From: an uncultured Erysipelotrichaceae bacterium
GTDB taxonomy: Bacteria; Bacillota_I; Bacilli_A; RF39; UBA660
Length of the DNA: 60,454 nucleotides
Direction: 5' to 3'
Assembly (NCBI GenBank): GCA_902801685.1
Contig: CADCIZ010000002.1
Span: forward strand, 1 to 60,454
Shown one piece after another: positions 25,238-34,923 of this stretch; the first letter of the stretch is position 1; the number at the start of each line of letters is the position of its first letter. The position numbers and the translations under genes are program-made. The notes under the pieces were generated by a model. The model worked only from the letters and a program-made list of their open reading frames with translations. It ran no database searches and was not told the origin of the DNA.

Positions 25238-26434
25238 CTATTTGTCTAATAACCAATCTAATGTATTTTTTACAATTATTCCTTCTTCATTAGATGTCGG
25301 CATTTTATCTAATGTTAAAATTATTTTTTCATAATTATCATTTATTTTTCTAAGAGAGTTTAGTTCTCTTTGCAAAGTATTATTGGTATTATCTTTTAAT
25401 GTTTCACATACTTGAACATATATTTTTCCGGTATCTTTTATTGCAACAAAATCAACTTCTAAATCATCCATTTTACCAACGTAAACATCATATCCCCTTC
25501 TTTTTAGTTCCAGATAAATAACATTTTCTAAAATATAGCCTCTATCTCCTATTTTACGTCCTAATATAAAATATCTTAATCCTAAATCAGATACATAATA
25601 TTTATCAATTGTTTTTAAGTATTGTTTTCCTTTAATATCATATCTTGATGCTTTGTATAAAAGAAATGCCTCAGTAAATGCTTCTAAATACTTTTCTACA
25701 GTTTTTACATTAATTGGTCTTCCATTACTCGTCATTGTATTGGCTATATTATTACTAGAGACAAGATTACTAATATTATCTAATGCAAACGTAGCCACAC
25801 TTTTAAGCATTGCCTCATCGCTTATTCCTTTTCGAGTCATAATATCTTTTATAATTAAATCATTATAAAGATTGCTTATATATAAAGAAGCATCATCCTC
25901 GTTATCAAAATTAAGTATATATGGAAAAGAACCAAACGAAATATATTTTTTATACAATTCTTCACTATCTTCAATATTAGTAGCGCTTTTATATTCCTTA
26001 AAAGATAATGGTAACATTTTAACTTCTATATATCTTCCAGATAATAGAGTTGCAAGTTCACTAGATAATAAATTTGCATTAGAACCTGTTATATATATAT
26101 CTACATTTTTATTTAAATATATACTATCAACAGCCTTTTCAAAATACTTTATTATTTGTACTTCATCTATAAATAAGTAATTTTTCTTATCACTCTTTAA
26201 ATTATCATTTATATAATTATATAAATCCATGTAATTCTCTATAAAACTATATTTTAAATCTTCTAAATTAATACTTATTATCTGACTATTATCTACTCCA
26301 TTTTCAAGTAAATACTCTTTATAGATTTCAAATAAAGTACTTTTACCACACCATTTAATTCCAGTTATAACTTTTATTAAATCTTTATCTTTAAATCTTT
26401 TTAAAACATCTAAATATTCATTTCTTTCTATCAT
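25238..26434 (-). CDS. AAA_14/DUF4143 ATPase (copy 1)
   Basis: 398 aa. Walker A GIKWCGKST (consensus has R-R/G for K-W), Walker B NYLFIDEVQ, sensor ITGSNANLLSSELATLLSGR, and a C-terminal DUF4143 part with KTVEKYLEAFTEAFLL, YYVSDLGLRYFILG and the PD-(D/E)XK-like ELKRRGYDVYVGKMDDLEVDFVA. These proteins are common in gut bacteria, patchy in distribution and of unknown role. ATG 26434 follows AGGAAG. A palindromic sequence overlaps the promoter region. A second, only distantly similar member is at 33227. Confidence 0.8.
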   Translation of the reverse strand: MIERNEYLDVLKRFKDKDLIKVITGIKWCGKSTLFEIYKEYLLENGVDNSQIISINLEDLKYSFIENYMDLYNYINDNLKSDKKNYLFIDEVQIIKYFEKAVDSIYLNKNVDIYITGSNANLLSSELATLLSGRYIEVKMLPLSFKEYKSATNIEDSEELYKKYISFGSFPYILNFDNEDDASLYISNLYNDLIIKDIMTRKGISDEAMLKSVATFALDNISNLVSSNNIANTMTSNGRPINVKTVEKYLEAFTEAFLLYKASRYDIKGKQYLKTIDKYYVSDLGLRYFILGRKIGDRGYILENVIYLELKRRGYDVYVGKMDDLEVDFVAIKDTGKIYVQVCETLKDNTNNTLQRELNSLRKINDNYEKIILTLDKMPTSNEEGIIVKNTLDWLLDK

Positions 26435-26490
26435 ATTAATCTTCCTTTCACTATTATTATAATGAATAATTTCATTAAACCTAAGTTTTT

Positions 26491-26536
26491 GTATTACCAA
26501 TACCAAAACTTTATAATTTTATATATTTTTGGTATT
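26491..26536. promoter_or_regulatory. Inverted repeats upstream of DUF4143 copy 1
   Basis: AATACCAAAA (26499-26508) and TTTTGGTATT (26527-26536) form a perfect 10-bp inverted repeat with an 18-bp spacer. GTATT/AATAC (26491-26503) adds a third half-site. Placement in the upstream region suggests an operator. Confidence 0.5.
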
Positions 26537-26561
26537 AGCAACTGGAATTAAGATTAAAAAG

Positions 26562-26582
26562 AAAAAGTCATAAAGACTTTTA
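26562..26582 (-). terminator. ftsZ terminator
   Basis: AAAAGTC/GACTTTT stem at the ftsZ stop, followed by T-rich sequence on the minus strand. Confidence 0.75.
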
Positions 26583-27734
26583 AAAACTACCACGTTTTCT
26601 TAAGAATGAAGGAATGATATCATCATCGTCATCATCATCTGAATCATCGATTACGTTGTTTGTTGTAAAAGATGGAATAGTTTGCCTTGCAGTTTCTCTT
26701 GATTGTGTTGCTGGTTGTTCTTTTGGAGCATCAACTTTAACAGATGCTTGATTATTAGCTGAATAAGAATGATATAAAGGTTCTCTATTATCTTCAAATC
26801 CAGTAGCAATTACAGTAACGATAATTTCATCATTTAAATTCTCATTTATCACTGCACCAAATATTGTATTAATATCTGTATTGGCACTACTTCTAATTAC
26901 TTCTGCAGCTTCTTCTACTTCAAATAAAGTAAGATTATTACCACCTGTAACATTGATAATTGCATCAGTAGCCCCACTAATACTAGTTTCAAGTAGAGGG
27001 GATGCAACAGCCTGTCTTGCTGCTTCTGTTGCTCTATTTTCACCAACACCAATACCAATACCAATTAAAGCACTACCACGGTTTTCCATAACAGTCTTAA
27101 CATCAGCAAAGTCTAGGTTGATTAATCCTGCAACAGCAATTAAATCTGATATAGATTGTACACCACGACGAAGTACATTATCAACTTCTTTAAATGATTC
27201 AAGTAAAGGTGTAGATTTATCAATAATCTCTCTTAACTTATCATTTGGAATAACAATTAGTGTATCTACATTCTTCTTAAGTTCTTCAATACCTACTAAT
27301 GCTTGTTCCATACGTCTTTTACCTTCAAACGAGAAAGGCTTAGTAACAATACCTACAGTAAGTGCACCTAAATCTTGAGCAATTTGAGCAATTACAGGAG
27401 CAGCTCCAGTACCAGTACCACCACCCATTCCACATGTGATAAATACCATATCCGCACCACGAAGTGCCTCCTCAATTTCTTTTTTACTCTCTAGGGCAGC
27501 TTCTCTTCCTATTTCAGGTTTAGCCCCTGCTCCACGACCACCAGTAAGTGATTGTCCAATTTGTATTTTGTTTGGAGCCTTAGAACAATTTAATACTTGC
27601 AAGTCAGTATTTGCAACTATAAACTCTACTCCCTTAACTCCAGTTTCTATCATTCGGTTAACAGCATTTCCACCGCCACCACCGATTCCTATTACCTTAA
27701 TTTTTGCAATTTGATCCATTTCTAATCCAAACAT
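26580..27734 (-). CDS. ftsZ: Cell division GTPase FtsZ
   Basis: 384 aa. [13 protein letters not shown] at the start, tubulin signature [14 protein letters not shown]7-loop region [12 protein letters not shown] variable acidic linker (poly-Asp) leads to the C-terminal peptide [10 protein letters not shown] that binds FtsA. It forms the Z-ring. The AAAGGATT site fits ATG 27734. It lies 14 nt after ftsA and ends the cluster at a terminator. Confidence 0.98.
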   Translation of the reverse strand: MFGLEMDQIAKIKVIGIGGGGGNAVNRMIETGVKGVEFIVANTDLQVLNCSKAPNKIQIGQSLTGGRGAGAKPEIGREAALESKKEIEEALRGADMVFITCGMGGGTGTGAAPVIAQIAQDLGALTVGIVTKPFSFEGKRRMEQALVGIEELKKNVDTLIVIPNDKLREIIDKSTPLLESFKEVDNVLRRGVQSISDLIAVAGLINLDFADVKTVMENRGSALIGIGIGVGENRATEAARQAVASPLLETSISGATDAIINVTGGNNLTLFEVEEAAEVIRSSANTDINTIFGAVINENLNDEIIVTVIATGFEDNREPLYHSYSANNQASVKVDAPKEQPATQSRETARQTIPSFTTNNVIDDSDDDDDDDIIPSFLRKRGSF

Positions 27735-27748
27735 ATAACTAATCCTTT

Positions 27749-28972
27749 CTAATCGTTAAAGAAATATCCAAATATTTTTCCTAATGTTGAATCTGGCGCA
27801 TCAGAAATACCCTTAGTATCCTCACCATCATCTATCATTGTATAATTTTGTCCCTTTAATTTAAGTTTACTTATAAAATAAACTATGTTTCCTACTACAG
27901 ATGAGTATTTATTATTTCTTACTCCTACCATCTTCATAGAACCTATATTTATATTTTCTCCAAATATGTCATAAGATGCATACTCAAATGCTGCTATGTT
28001 TGACATACCTCCTGTAATAATAATATAATCAATTCTTTTACTTGTCAAGGTATTTAACTCATTTTTAGACAAATTAAGTATATCCTTGATACTATTTTCC
28101 ACTACTTCACTAAGTTCATATTGATTAATTTTAATATTGTTTCCAGTATTATCCATAACCTCAATAAAATCATTAGATCTAGCATGTTTTTTAGCAGCTA
28201 ATGCATATTTATGTTTAATCTTTTTAGCAACTCCTACATCTATGTTAAAATAATTAGCAATTGCCTCATCTACTCTTTTACCACCTGAGTTTAATATAGT
28301 ACTTTTAACAATAACACTCCTATTATATATCGAAATACTAGTAGTATCACTACCAATATTTATAATAGCAGATACCTTATCTTCAAAGTTTTTATTCTTA
28401 AATGAATACATATCACCAATATTATTAATAGAAATATCTACAACCTCAATACCAAGTTTCTCAAGAAGTCCTAATACCGAATAAACATTCTTCTTAGGTA
28501 CAGTTACAACAACAGCCCTAGTAGATAACTTACTACCCCTAAGACCTACTGGATCTTTAATAGACATCTCATCATTAACTTTAAAATCAATAGGCAATAC
28601 AGTTACCATCTCTCTACCTTCTATTTTCTTAGTACTAATGGCAACCTCTAAAGATTTCATTACCTCACGACTAGTAATAGTATTATTAGTATCTATTTCA
28701 ATAGAACCTTTAATAATATTATACTCAGCAAGATAACTAGGAACACTAGCAATTACCTTATCAACCTTAAAACCAACCATATCAGATATATCTAAAAATG
28801 CTTTATTAATACATGCTGCAGCCAGATCTACATCAGTAATTAACCCCCTCTTAATACCTTTAGACTTACAACTAGTAGCCGCAAGTAAATTAAGTTTATT
28901 CTGATATAACTCACATACCGCAATCTTAATAGAATCAGAACCAATATCTAAACTAGTATAAATATGCTTCAT
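27749..28972 (-). CDS. ftsA: Cell division protein FtsA
   Basis: 407 aa actin-like ATPase. [16 protein letters not shown] is the phosphate-1 motif, [13 protein letters not shown] phosphate-2 and [14 protein letters not shown] the adenosine motif. The C-terminus [14 protein letters not shown] holds a Phe-rich amphipathic helix suited to membrane anchoring. It tethers FtsZ to the membrane. It has its own strong promoter (29000-29028), so ftsAZ can be expressed apart from the upstream mur genes. Confidence 0.95.
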   Translation of the reverse strand: MKHIYTSLDIGSDSIKIAVCELYQNKLNLLAATSCKSKGIKRGLITDVDLAAACINKAFLDISDMVGFKVDKVIASVPSYLAEYNIIKGSIEIDTNNTITSREVMKSLEVAISTKKIEGREMVTVLPIDFKVNDEMSIKDPVGLRGSKLSTRAVVVTVPKKNVYSVLGLLEKLGIEVVDISINNIGDMYSFKNKNFEDKVSAIINIGSDTTSISIYNRSVIVKSTILNSGGKRVDEAIANYFNIDVGVAKKIKHKYALAAKKHARSNDFIEVMDNTGNNIKINQYELSEVVENSIKDILNLSKNELNTLTSKRIDYIIITGGMSNIAAFEYASYDIFGENINIGSMKMVGVRNNKYSSVVGNIVYFISKLKLKGQNYTMIDDGEDTKGISDAPDSTLGKIFGYFFND

Positions 28973-28999
28973 TTATTCATCTCCTACACTACTTTAACC

Positions 29000-29028
29000 A
29001 TTATACAATATTTTTTAAGAAATGTAAA
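29000..29028 (-). promoter_or_regulatory. ftsA-ftsZ promoter
   Basis: TTTACA (29028-29023), 17-bp spacer, TATAAT (29005-29000). Confidence 0.75.
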
Positions 29029-29128
29029 AGAAAAATTAGCCATTTTGACCAATTTCCACTAATTCCCTATAAATTTTTTATCTCACCAGTAGATAATTAA
29101 GTGATATAGGCGCTAAAACATACTATTA

Positions 29129-30109
29129 CTATCCATATAAGAATTCACCTGTACCTTGATTTGTATAAAATTCTTTTGTTACGGTATCATATAATCCAGG
29201 TTTATTATCAGATTTACGATAACATGGTTGAAAATGTCTACTAATATTTGTTCCATCTTCCCATATCCATAATTCATATAACTTAATGCTCGATAAACTT
29301 AATGAATTATAATACGCACCAAAAACTATTGCAGTAGAAGTCGTTTCAAAATTTGAACTTGGATTAGTATAATACAAGTTGTTATTAACATATTGATTCA
29401 CACCATTTCTCTCAAACTCAACAATATTTGTTGAAGGTATTATACTTTGTGATTCATTAGATTGTGGTTTCCATGTATCACCATATAGCGTTTGAATTTT
29501 TGCGTTTGTCGTACCATCTTGAGTAGTTAAAATCCAACCCTTAGAAATATCATGAGCATCTCCAAATACTCTTGCAGTTGATGAACCTGCAGAATATTGA
29601 TATTTAATTTTAACTCTACTATTTTGATTTAATTTAATGCCGGTATCAATATACTGTGTTCCTGTACTTTCTATATAATCAACTTCAGTATACCCATTCC
29701 CATTATAATCACAATAATCTTGTTCACAAGGTGGAATATATACTGCACTACACTCTTTCTTATCTACTATCTCATACTTAAAACCTTTATTATAAGTTAT
29801 TTTGACACTCTTTGTATTAGTTATATCTACATCATCTGTAACATTCTTTACAGGGGATTCTAGATATTCTTTTTTAGTTAGTGTACTAATAGGTAAGCAA
29901 TAAGTATTATTATCAGTTTTATCAAACTTATCATGATTATCTGCTACATAACTCTTTGCTGCTGCTAGTACTATATTATTTGTTGTAGTATCTACATCTG
30001 TTTTCTTATTTTTAAGTGATGTTGCTATTTTAGGTATAACTAGTATAAATATTAATCCTATAATTGTAACAACTGCAAGTATCTCTATTAACGTAAATCC
30101 TTTTTTCAT
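29129..30109 (-). CDS. Type IV-like prepilin fused to a lectin-like domain
   Basis: 326 aa. The N-terminus MKKGFTLIEILAVVTIIGL is a classic class III signal: prepilin peptidase cuts between Gly4 and Phe5, Glu9 is present, and the hydrophobic helix continues to ~30. A pilin-size region with a Cys pair is followed at ~140-326 by a LamG/concanavalin-like domain (YIESTGTQYIDTGIKLN ... RHFQPCYRKSDNKPGLYD). Such domains bind glycans or mediate adhesion. The gene sits between ftsQ and ftsA, transcribed with the cluster (9 nt after ftsQ). No pilin ATPase or peptidase is in the window. Confidence 0.75.
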   Translation of the reverse strand: MKKGFTLIEILAVVTIIGLIFILVIPKIATSLKNKKTDVDTTTNNIVLAAAKSYVADNHDKFDKTDNNTYCLPISTLTKKEYLESPVKNVTDDVDITNTKSVKITYNKGFKYEIVDKKECSAVYIPPCEQDYCDYNGNGYTEVDYIESTGTQYIDTGIKLNQNSRVKIKYQYSAGSSTARVFGDAHDISKGWILTTQDGTTNAKIQTLYGDTWKPQSNESQSIIPSTNIVEFERNGVNQYVNNNLYYTNPSSNFETTSTAIVFGAYYNSLSLSSIKLYELWIWEDGTNISRHFQPCYRKSDNKPGLYDTVTKEFYTNQGTGEFLYG

Positions 30110-30118
30110 ACAATCCCT

Positions 30119-30802
30119 CTAATTCTTAAATATTTCAAAGTATTCTCCACTATCTAGATATAGTATACCTTTCTTATCTCCTAGTGTAGATACTATTTCA
30201 TCATAATCGTTTATTTTATCAAATTTTGATAATGTTAAATATACATATATTCCATCATTCATAGTTAAATAGAATCTTTCATTATCTATACCATTAGAAT
30301 CATATTTGATCTCTGAAATACGTTCTAATATATCTAAATCTACTGTTCTTAATGCATTTATAAAATCATTATATATATCATCTGGTATATCATTAGTAAC
30401 TATAGGTACTATATGCTTATCATTTGTAGTTTTTAAGTTATATAGATATGTTTTATCATGATAATAGAATAATGGATAGTTTTCATATACTTCTATATAT
30501 ACTTGATTAAAAAATCCTTTTTTATATACTTTAGCTTTTCTAATATATAAGTTTTTCTCTAACTTAGTTTTTATAGATAATGTATTAGCATCTATTATCG
30601 TTGGATAATCTTTTAATCGTGCTATATCTATAATCTCTTCATCAGATAAGTAATTATTGTTTTTAATATATATATTAGTAATATGAGTATTAAGTACTGT
30701 AAATACAGTTATAAATATTATAATAATTATTACTAAAAATATAATTAAAGCCTTCTTCTTTAATCTACGCTTAGATTTATTCCTTTTATTCTTTTTTTTC
30801 AT
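30119..30802 (-). CDS. ftsQ: Division protein FtsQ/DivIB
   Basis: About 227 aa. Very basic cytoplasmic tail (KKKNKRNKSKRRLKKK), one membrane span (ALIIFLVIIIIIFITVFTVL), then a POTRA domain (ITNIYIKNNNYLSDEEIIDIA) and a beta domain. It bridges early and late divisome proteins, with FtsL and FtsB/DivIC. ATG 30802 follows AGGTGC. Position after murB is the usual one. Confidence 0.88.
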   Translation of the reverse strand: MKKKNKRNKSKRRLKKKALIIFLVIIIIIFITVFTVLNTHITNIYIKNNNYLSDEEIIDIARLKDYPTIIDANTLSIKTKLEKNLYIRKAKVYKKGFFNQVYIEVYENYPLFYYHDKTYLYNLKTTNDKHIVPIVTNDIPDDIYNDFINALRTVDLDILERISEIKYDSNGIDNERFYLTMNDGIYVYLTLSKFDKINDYDEIVSTLGDKKGILYLDSGEYFEIFKN

Positions 30803-30808
30803 AAGCAC

Positions 30809-31705
30809 CTATTCTACAAATTCTTGTTCAACCTTTAAATCAATATTATATTTCTCTTTTACTTTAGATTTAATCTCCTTAATAAGTTTCTTAATATCAT
30901 CACCACTCGCATTACCTTTGTTTATAATAAAATTAGCATGTTTTAAACTAACCATCGCATCCCCTATAGAATATCCTTTATATCCAATTTCTTCTATAAG
31001 TCTTCCTGCATAATCTCCATCTGGATTTCTAAATACAGATCCTGCTGATGGATATTCTAGTGGTTGTGATTCTATTCTTCTTTGTTTTCTATCTTTTATT
31101 ACTTCCATTATTGCATCTGTATCACCTTTACGAAGTAATAGTGTTGCTTCTAAACATATATAACCACTCACTTTTTGTAAGAAACTACTACGATAGTGGA
31201 AATCTAAATCTTGATTAGTAAGTATTTTAATCTCTAGATTAGGATCTAATACTTTTACTGTAGTAGTAATATAACCCATGTCCATCTTATAGGCTCCTGC
31301 ATTCATGTATATTGCCCCACCTACAGTACCTGGTATACCTGATGCAAACTCTAATCCAGTAAGTCCTCTACGTGCCGTACGAAGTGCGAGTTTAGTTAAA
31401 GGATATCCTGCACCTACAGTAACATAGTTATCATTAAATTCTAACTTATTAAAGTTATCTAATTTTATTAATATACCATTATATAATGAATCTGAGAATA
31501 TTAAGTTAGAACCATTACCTAGTATTTTATGTTTAATTTTATTATCTTTTAAGAATTTAAGTAATTTAATCAAACCTCTTACATCATCAGGAATAACAAT
31601 ACCAAGAGCCTTACCACCTGCTTTATAAGTAGTGTATTCTCTCATATCTGCATTCTTAATAACTTCTCCAATATTTAATTTTTCTATTTCTTCTATTATT
31701 TCCAT
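30809..31705 (-). CDS. murB: UDP-N-acetylenolpyruvylglucosamine reductase
   Basis: 298 aa, type II MurB. FAD-binding motifs TTYKAGGKALGIVIPD and ILGNGSNLIFSD, GLEFASGIPGTVGGAIYMNAGAY, YRSSFLQ, the catalytic Ser in PSAGSVFRNP and the terminal Glu-rich VEQEFVE. It reduces the enolpyruvyl ether to UDP-MurNAc in peptidoglycan synthesis. It is 2 nt from murG and 6 nt from ftsQ, so it lies in a tight operon. Confidence 0.95.
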   Translation of the reverse strand: MEIIEEIEKLNIGEVIKNADMREYTTYKAGGKALGIVIPDDVRGLIKLLKFLKDNKIKHKILGNGSNLIFSDSLYNGILIKLDNFNKLEFNDNYVTVGAGYPLTKLALRTARRGLTGLEFASGIPGTVGGAIYMNAGAYKMDMGYITTTVKVLDPNLEIKILTNQDLDFHYRSSFLQKVSGYICLEATLLLRKGDTDAIMEVIKDRKQRRIESQPLEYPSAGSVFRNPDGDYAGRLIEEIGYKGYSIGDAMVSLKHANFIINKGNASGDDIKKLIKEIKSKVKEKYNIDLKVEQEFVE

Positions 31706-31707
31706 AA

Positions 31708-32790
31708 CTACTTCCTATCTATTAGTTTTTTAATATTATTATAAATAATAGTCGCACTGTCATTTACTTGCATGCTTTCCAAATTCTTTTTCATATCTAA
31801 ATAATATTTTTTATCATTTAATAATTTATTAATATTTGAATCAATATTATCAAATGTTAAATTTTTTTCTTCTACCATTAAAGCAGCATTTTTATTTACT
31901 AAATCTAAGGCATTTTTATATTGATGATTATTAGGTACAAATGGAGATGGTATTAATATTGATGGTACAGTAAGTGCTATTATCTCACTTAATGTAGATG
32001 CTCCTGCTCTAGTTATTAAAATATCAGTATCTTTAAATAATCCAGCAAGATTATCTAAGTATGGTAATAGTTTTACATTGCTAGGATGTTTAATAGATTT
32101 AATATCTTCATAATTATTCTTACCAGTAATATATAATACTTCATACTTTTTATCACTAAATTTGCCTATATTTTCTTTCATAAATGTATGAACGTTTTCT
32201 GCACCTAATGATCCCATTACTACAACTACTAATTTCTTTGTTTTAGAGAAGCCTAAAGTAGTTTTATCTATCTTTTTAACTTTCAATGCATTCTCTCCAC
32301 AAGGATTACCAGTAAATATTACTTTTTTAGTTGGAAATTCACCCATCGATGATTTTAATGATACACCTATTAAATCTACGCAATCTGCCATCATTAAGTT
32401 AGCCTTACCAGCTACACTATTTTGTTCATGAATAAAGGTCTTATAACCTAATTTGTGCGCAGTTGTAATTACAGGAAATGTAATATATCCCCCTACTCCA
32501 ATTACTATATCAGGATTAAATTCTTTAATAATTTTCTTTAACTCTCTTTTACTTTTAAATAAGCATTTAATTGTTTTAAAGTTTTTAAATATATTTTTTC
32601 TATTAAATCCATACATTTCAATACCAATAAATGGAATATCATACTTAGGTACAATATCTTTTTCCATACGATTATGTGTACCTATATATAAAAACTCACT
32701 CTTTGGTTCTTTTTCTTTTATACAATTTACTATAGCTAAAGCCGGATAGATATGTCCACCAGTTCCTCCTGCACTTATAATTACTCTCAT
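31708..32790 (-). CDS. murG: MurG N-acetylglucosaminyltransferase
   Basis: About 360 aa GT28 enzyme that makes lipid II at the membrane's inner face. Gly-rich GGTGGHIYPALAI, G-loop 2 GVGGYITFP, HEQNSVAGKAN, and the donor-site TRAGASTLSEI and PSPFVPNNHQYKNA. ATG 32790 was chosen because AGGAGA lies 6 nt upstream and overlaps an in-frame GTG. It appears to be the first gene of the cluster; mraY and murD are not in the window. Confidence 0.95.
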   Translation of the reverse strand: MRVIISAGGTGGHIYPALAIVNCIKEKEPKSEFLYIGTHNRMEKDIVPKYDIPFIGIEMYGFNRKNIFKNFKTIKCLFKSKRELKKIIKEFNPDIVIGVGGYITFPVITTAHKLGYKTFIHEQNSVAGKANLMMADCVDLIGVSLKSSMGEFPTKKVIFTGNPCGENALKVKKIDKTTLGFSKTKKLVVVVMGSLGAENVHTFMKENIGKFSDKKYEVLYITGKNNYEDIKSIKHPSNVKLLPYLDNLAGLFKDTDILITRAGASTLSEIIALTVPSILIPSPFVPNNHQYKNALDLVNKNAALMVEEKNLTFDNIDSNINKLLNDKKYYLDMKKNLESMQVNDSATIIYNNIKKLIDRK

Positions 32791-32883
32791 ATGCACTCTC
32801 CTACTTAATTATATCATGCTTTTTATATTTTTTTACAATAAAATTAAAGGTAGTGTTAAACTACCTTTATAAAATATTGAGTA

Positions 32884-33160
32884 CTATTTTTTTATTGCCC
32901 ATTGTCCTGTCTTATTTGAACCTATTCTTTCAATTAATCCCTTATCAATGAGATTTTTTATATTCCTTTGAACTGTTCTAACATTAACATCTAACAATCT
33001 TGCAATTGTTTCTTGATTAATTCTTGGTGATTCTTCAATTAGTTTTATATATAATTCATCCTCTTTTCATAAATGATCTAAACTGATTATAGAACTTAAA
33101 ATTTTAATTATCAATGAAATGTCAGGATAAATGTCGGGATAAATGTCGGGATAAATGTTA
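32884..33160 (-). pseudogene. Decayed winged-helix regulator (C-terminal remnant)
   Basis: The minus strand encodes a winged helix-turn-helix: LIEESPRINQETIARLLDVN, then VRTVQRNIKNLIDKGLIERI and GSNKTGQWAI. This is the usual C-terminus of AlbA_2/HATPase_c_4-type putative regulators. It stops at TAG 32886. Upstream an in-frame TGA (33073-33075) breaks the frame. Before that, in the same frame, lies a tetrapeptide repeat (Asp-Ile-Tyr-Pro, from the 12-bp repeats). No start codon or N-terminal domain remains. Confidence 0.65.
33117..33160. repeat. 12-bp tandem repeat array A
   Basis: Units AAATGTCAGGAT, AAATGTCGGGAT (twice) and a partial unit. It shares AAATGTCG and orientation with array B at 34795-34842, on the other side of the DUF4143 gene. 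Confidence 0.85.
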
Positions 33161-33226
33161 AAAGAAAAAACTAGATTTAATACTAGTTATTAAAAGAAAA
33201 ATTTCATGTTCTTTTATGACATCACA

Positions 33227-34567
33227 TCATTTATCCTTCTCTCTTAAAAATCTTTTTAGCAAGAAAGTTAAGAAATAAGGAAATGTATAAAATTTACCAT
33301 TAAATCCAATATTCTTATTACATAGTTTTATACCATATTTAATCTCTTTATATTTATCGTTTTCAATTAGATTATTTAATGATGGAGTAGAATTATCATT
33401 AGCTTTTACTTCTACAGGAATTAGTGAATTAGTATCTCTAACAAAGAAATCCATTTCTATAGTTCCTTTTTCATTCCTATAAAAATAGAGAGAATAACCT
33501 TCCTTAACAAGCATATCTCCAACTATATTTTCATAAATTGCACCTTTATATGTATTAAAATTTTTGTTATTTCTAAGATCGTTTTGTGATTCGTCGTCCA
33601 ATGAACCAATTAGTAATCCTGTATCTCTAAAATATATTCTATAATTATCAGGATTATAATTTCCTTTAAGAGGTAACTCAAGCATCTCAAGTGAATGACA
33701 TACATTTATTATTCCAGCATTGTTAAGCCATTCTACTGTACCAATATATTCACGATTTCTAGCACCGTGTTCAACTTTTGATATCTGAAATTTTTTATTT
33801 TCTTTTCCTAAAAATACAGGTATTTTTCTATAAATATTGAGTATTCGTGCTTGATCAAGACCTTTTGCATATTTTGTAATATCTTCTTCATAGTCAAGTA
33901 TAATTTGTTCTTGCAAGTCTAGAATTCCACTATAGTTTTTATTTGTCACAAATGTATTAACAATTTCCGGCATACCACCAATCACCATATACTCGTGAAA
34001 ATTATCCATCATTACATCATACATTACCTGTGACATAGGCTCACATTTAATCATATATGAATACATATCCTCTATTTGAGAATCTTTATATCCTTTTGCC
34101 CAAAGAAATTCCTCAAAATCCATAGAATACATTTCATAATCTTGCTTATTTCCGACACTATTAGATTCTATCTCATTGTAGTTAATCCCCATCAGAGAAC
34201 CAGAACATATTACGTCGTATCTCCTATCAATGTTAAATGCTTTAAGTGAAGTTGCTGTATTAATACAATCCTGCATTTCATCAAAGAATATTAATGTTTT
34301 ATAAGGTACAAATTTAGCATCTCGATTCATTAACGAAATGTTTCGTAATATTGTATCAACATCAAATCCATCATCAAATATCGTTTTATATTTTTTTTCT
34401 ATAGCAAAATTTATTTCTATAACATTTTCGTAATTCTTATTTGCAAAATTCAATATCGCATCAGTTTTTCCAATTTGTCTTGCACCTTTTATAATTAAGG
34501 GTTTTCTGTTTTTATTATTTTTCCATTCAATCAAAAAATCATCAACTTTTCTTCTTAGTCTTGCCAT
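33227..34567 (-). CDS. AAA_14/DUF4143 ATPase (copy 2)
   Basis: 446 aa. Walker A IKGARQIGKTDAIL, Walker B TLIFFDEMQDC, sensor CSGSLMG, and a C-terminal DUF4143 domain with RIYFRDTGLLIGSL and a PD-(D/E)XK-like FYRNEKGTIEMDFFVRD...IPVEVKA. Longer than copy 1 and only distantly related. ATG 34567 follows GGAGG with 8-nt spacing; a TGATATAAT -10 lies just upstream. The gene is set between two related 12-bp repeat arrays and a wHTH remnant, which suggests insertion into an older gene. Confidence 0.82.
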   Translation of the reverse strand: MARLRRKVDDFLIEWKNNKNRKPLIIKGARQIGKTDAILNFANKNYENVIEINFAIEKKYKTIFDDGFDVDTILRNISLMNRDAKFVPYKTLIFFDEMQDCINTATSLKAFNIDRRYDVICSGSLMGINYNEIESNSVGNKQDYEMYSMDFEEFLWAKGYKDSQIEDMYSYMIKCEPMSQVMYDVMMDNFHEYMVIGGMPEIVNTFVTNKNYSGILDLQEQIILDYEEDITKYAKGLDQARILNIYRKIPVFLGKENKKFQISKVEHGARNREYIGTVEWLNNAGIINVCHSLEMLELPLKGNYNPDNYRIYFRDTGLLIGSLDDESQNDLRNNKNFNTYKGAIYENIVGDMLVKEGYSLYFYRNEKGTIEMDFFVRDTNSLIPVEVKANDNSTPSLNNLIENDKYKEIKYGIKLCNKNIGFNGKFYTFPYFLTFLLKRFLREKDK

Positions 34568-34590
34568 TTTATCAACCTCCATTCAAATTA

Positions 34591-34635
34591 TATCACATTT
34601 TTCCGCCATAATCAACGTTCGTTATCACATTTTTC
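34591..34635. promoter_or_regulatory. Direct repeats overlapping the DUF4143 copy 2 promoter
   Basis: TATCACATTTTTC at 34591-34603 and again at 34623-34635, 32 bp apart (three helical turns), with the self-complementary AACGTT between them. The first copy overlaps the -10. Confidence 0.5.
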
Positions 34636-34794
34636 TAAGCGTTGCTATTGTTATTATATAGTTTTATAACATATTCTTCTCATTATACTTTTTTAAAGTA
34701 GTAGGTGTTATTTCATTTTACAATCATTTTGAACAATATTTTATATTACTATAAGATTTATTCAAAATCTTTTGTTTATATACTAATTAAAATA

Positions 34795-34842
34795 AAATGT
34801 CGTAAGAAATGTCATAACAAGTGCCGTAAGAAATGTCGTAAG
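34795..34842. repeat. 12-bp tandem repeat array B
   Basis: Four units: AAATGTCGTAAG, AAATGTCATAAC, AAGTGCCGTAAG, AAATGTCGTAAG. On the minus strand they read as Ser-Tyr-Asp-Ile type tetrapeptides, like array A. The plus-strand Lys/Cys-rich frame through them has no ribosome binding site. Confidence 0.8.
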
Positions 34843-34923
34843 AAAAAGCACTTTTCAATACGTTATTATCCAATAATCACAAAATTCACCATATTTTAAT
34901 ACCTAATTTACACATTTTACGAT

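Noticed and set aside
26881-27714. Plus-strand frames opposite ftsZ (also opposite smc, pnp and hisS)
   Set aside because: Shadow frames of well-identified genes, with low-complexity Ser/Leu/Ile products.
34705-34899. Plus-strand Lys/Cys-rich small protein
   Set aside because: The Lys-Cys-Arg-Lys pattern is just the 12-bp repeats read in one frame; no ribosome binding site.
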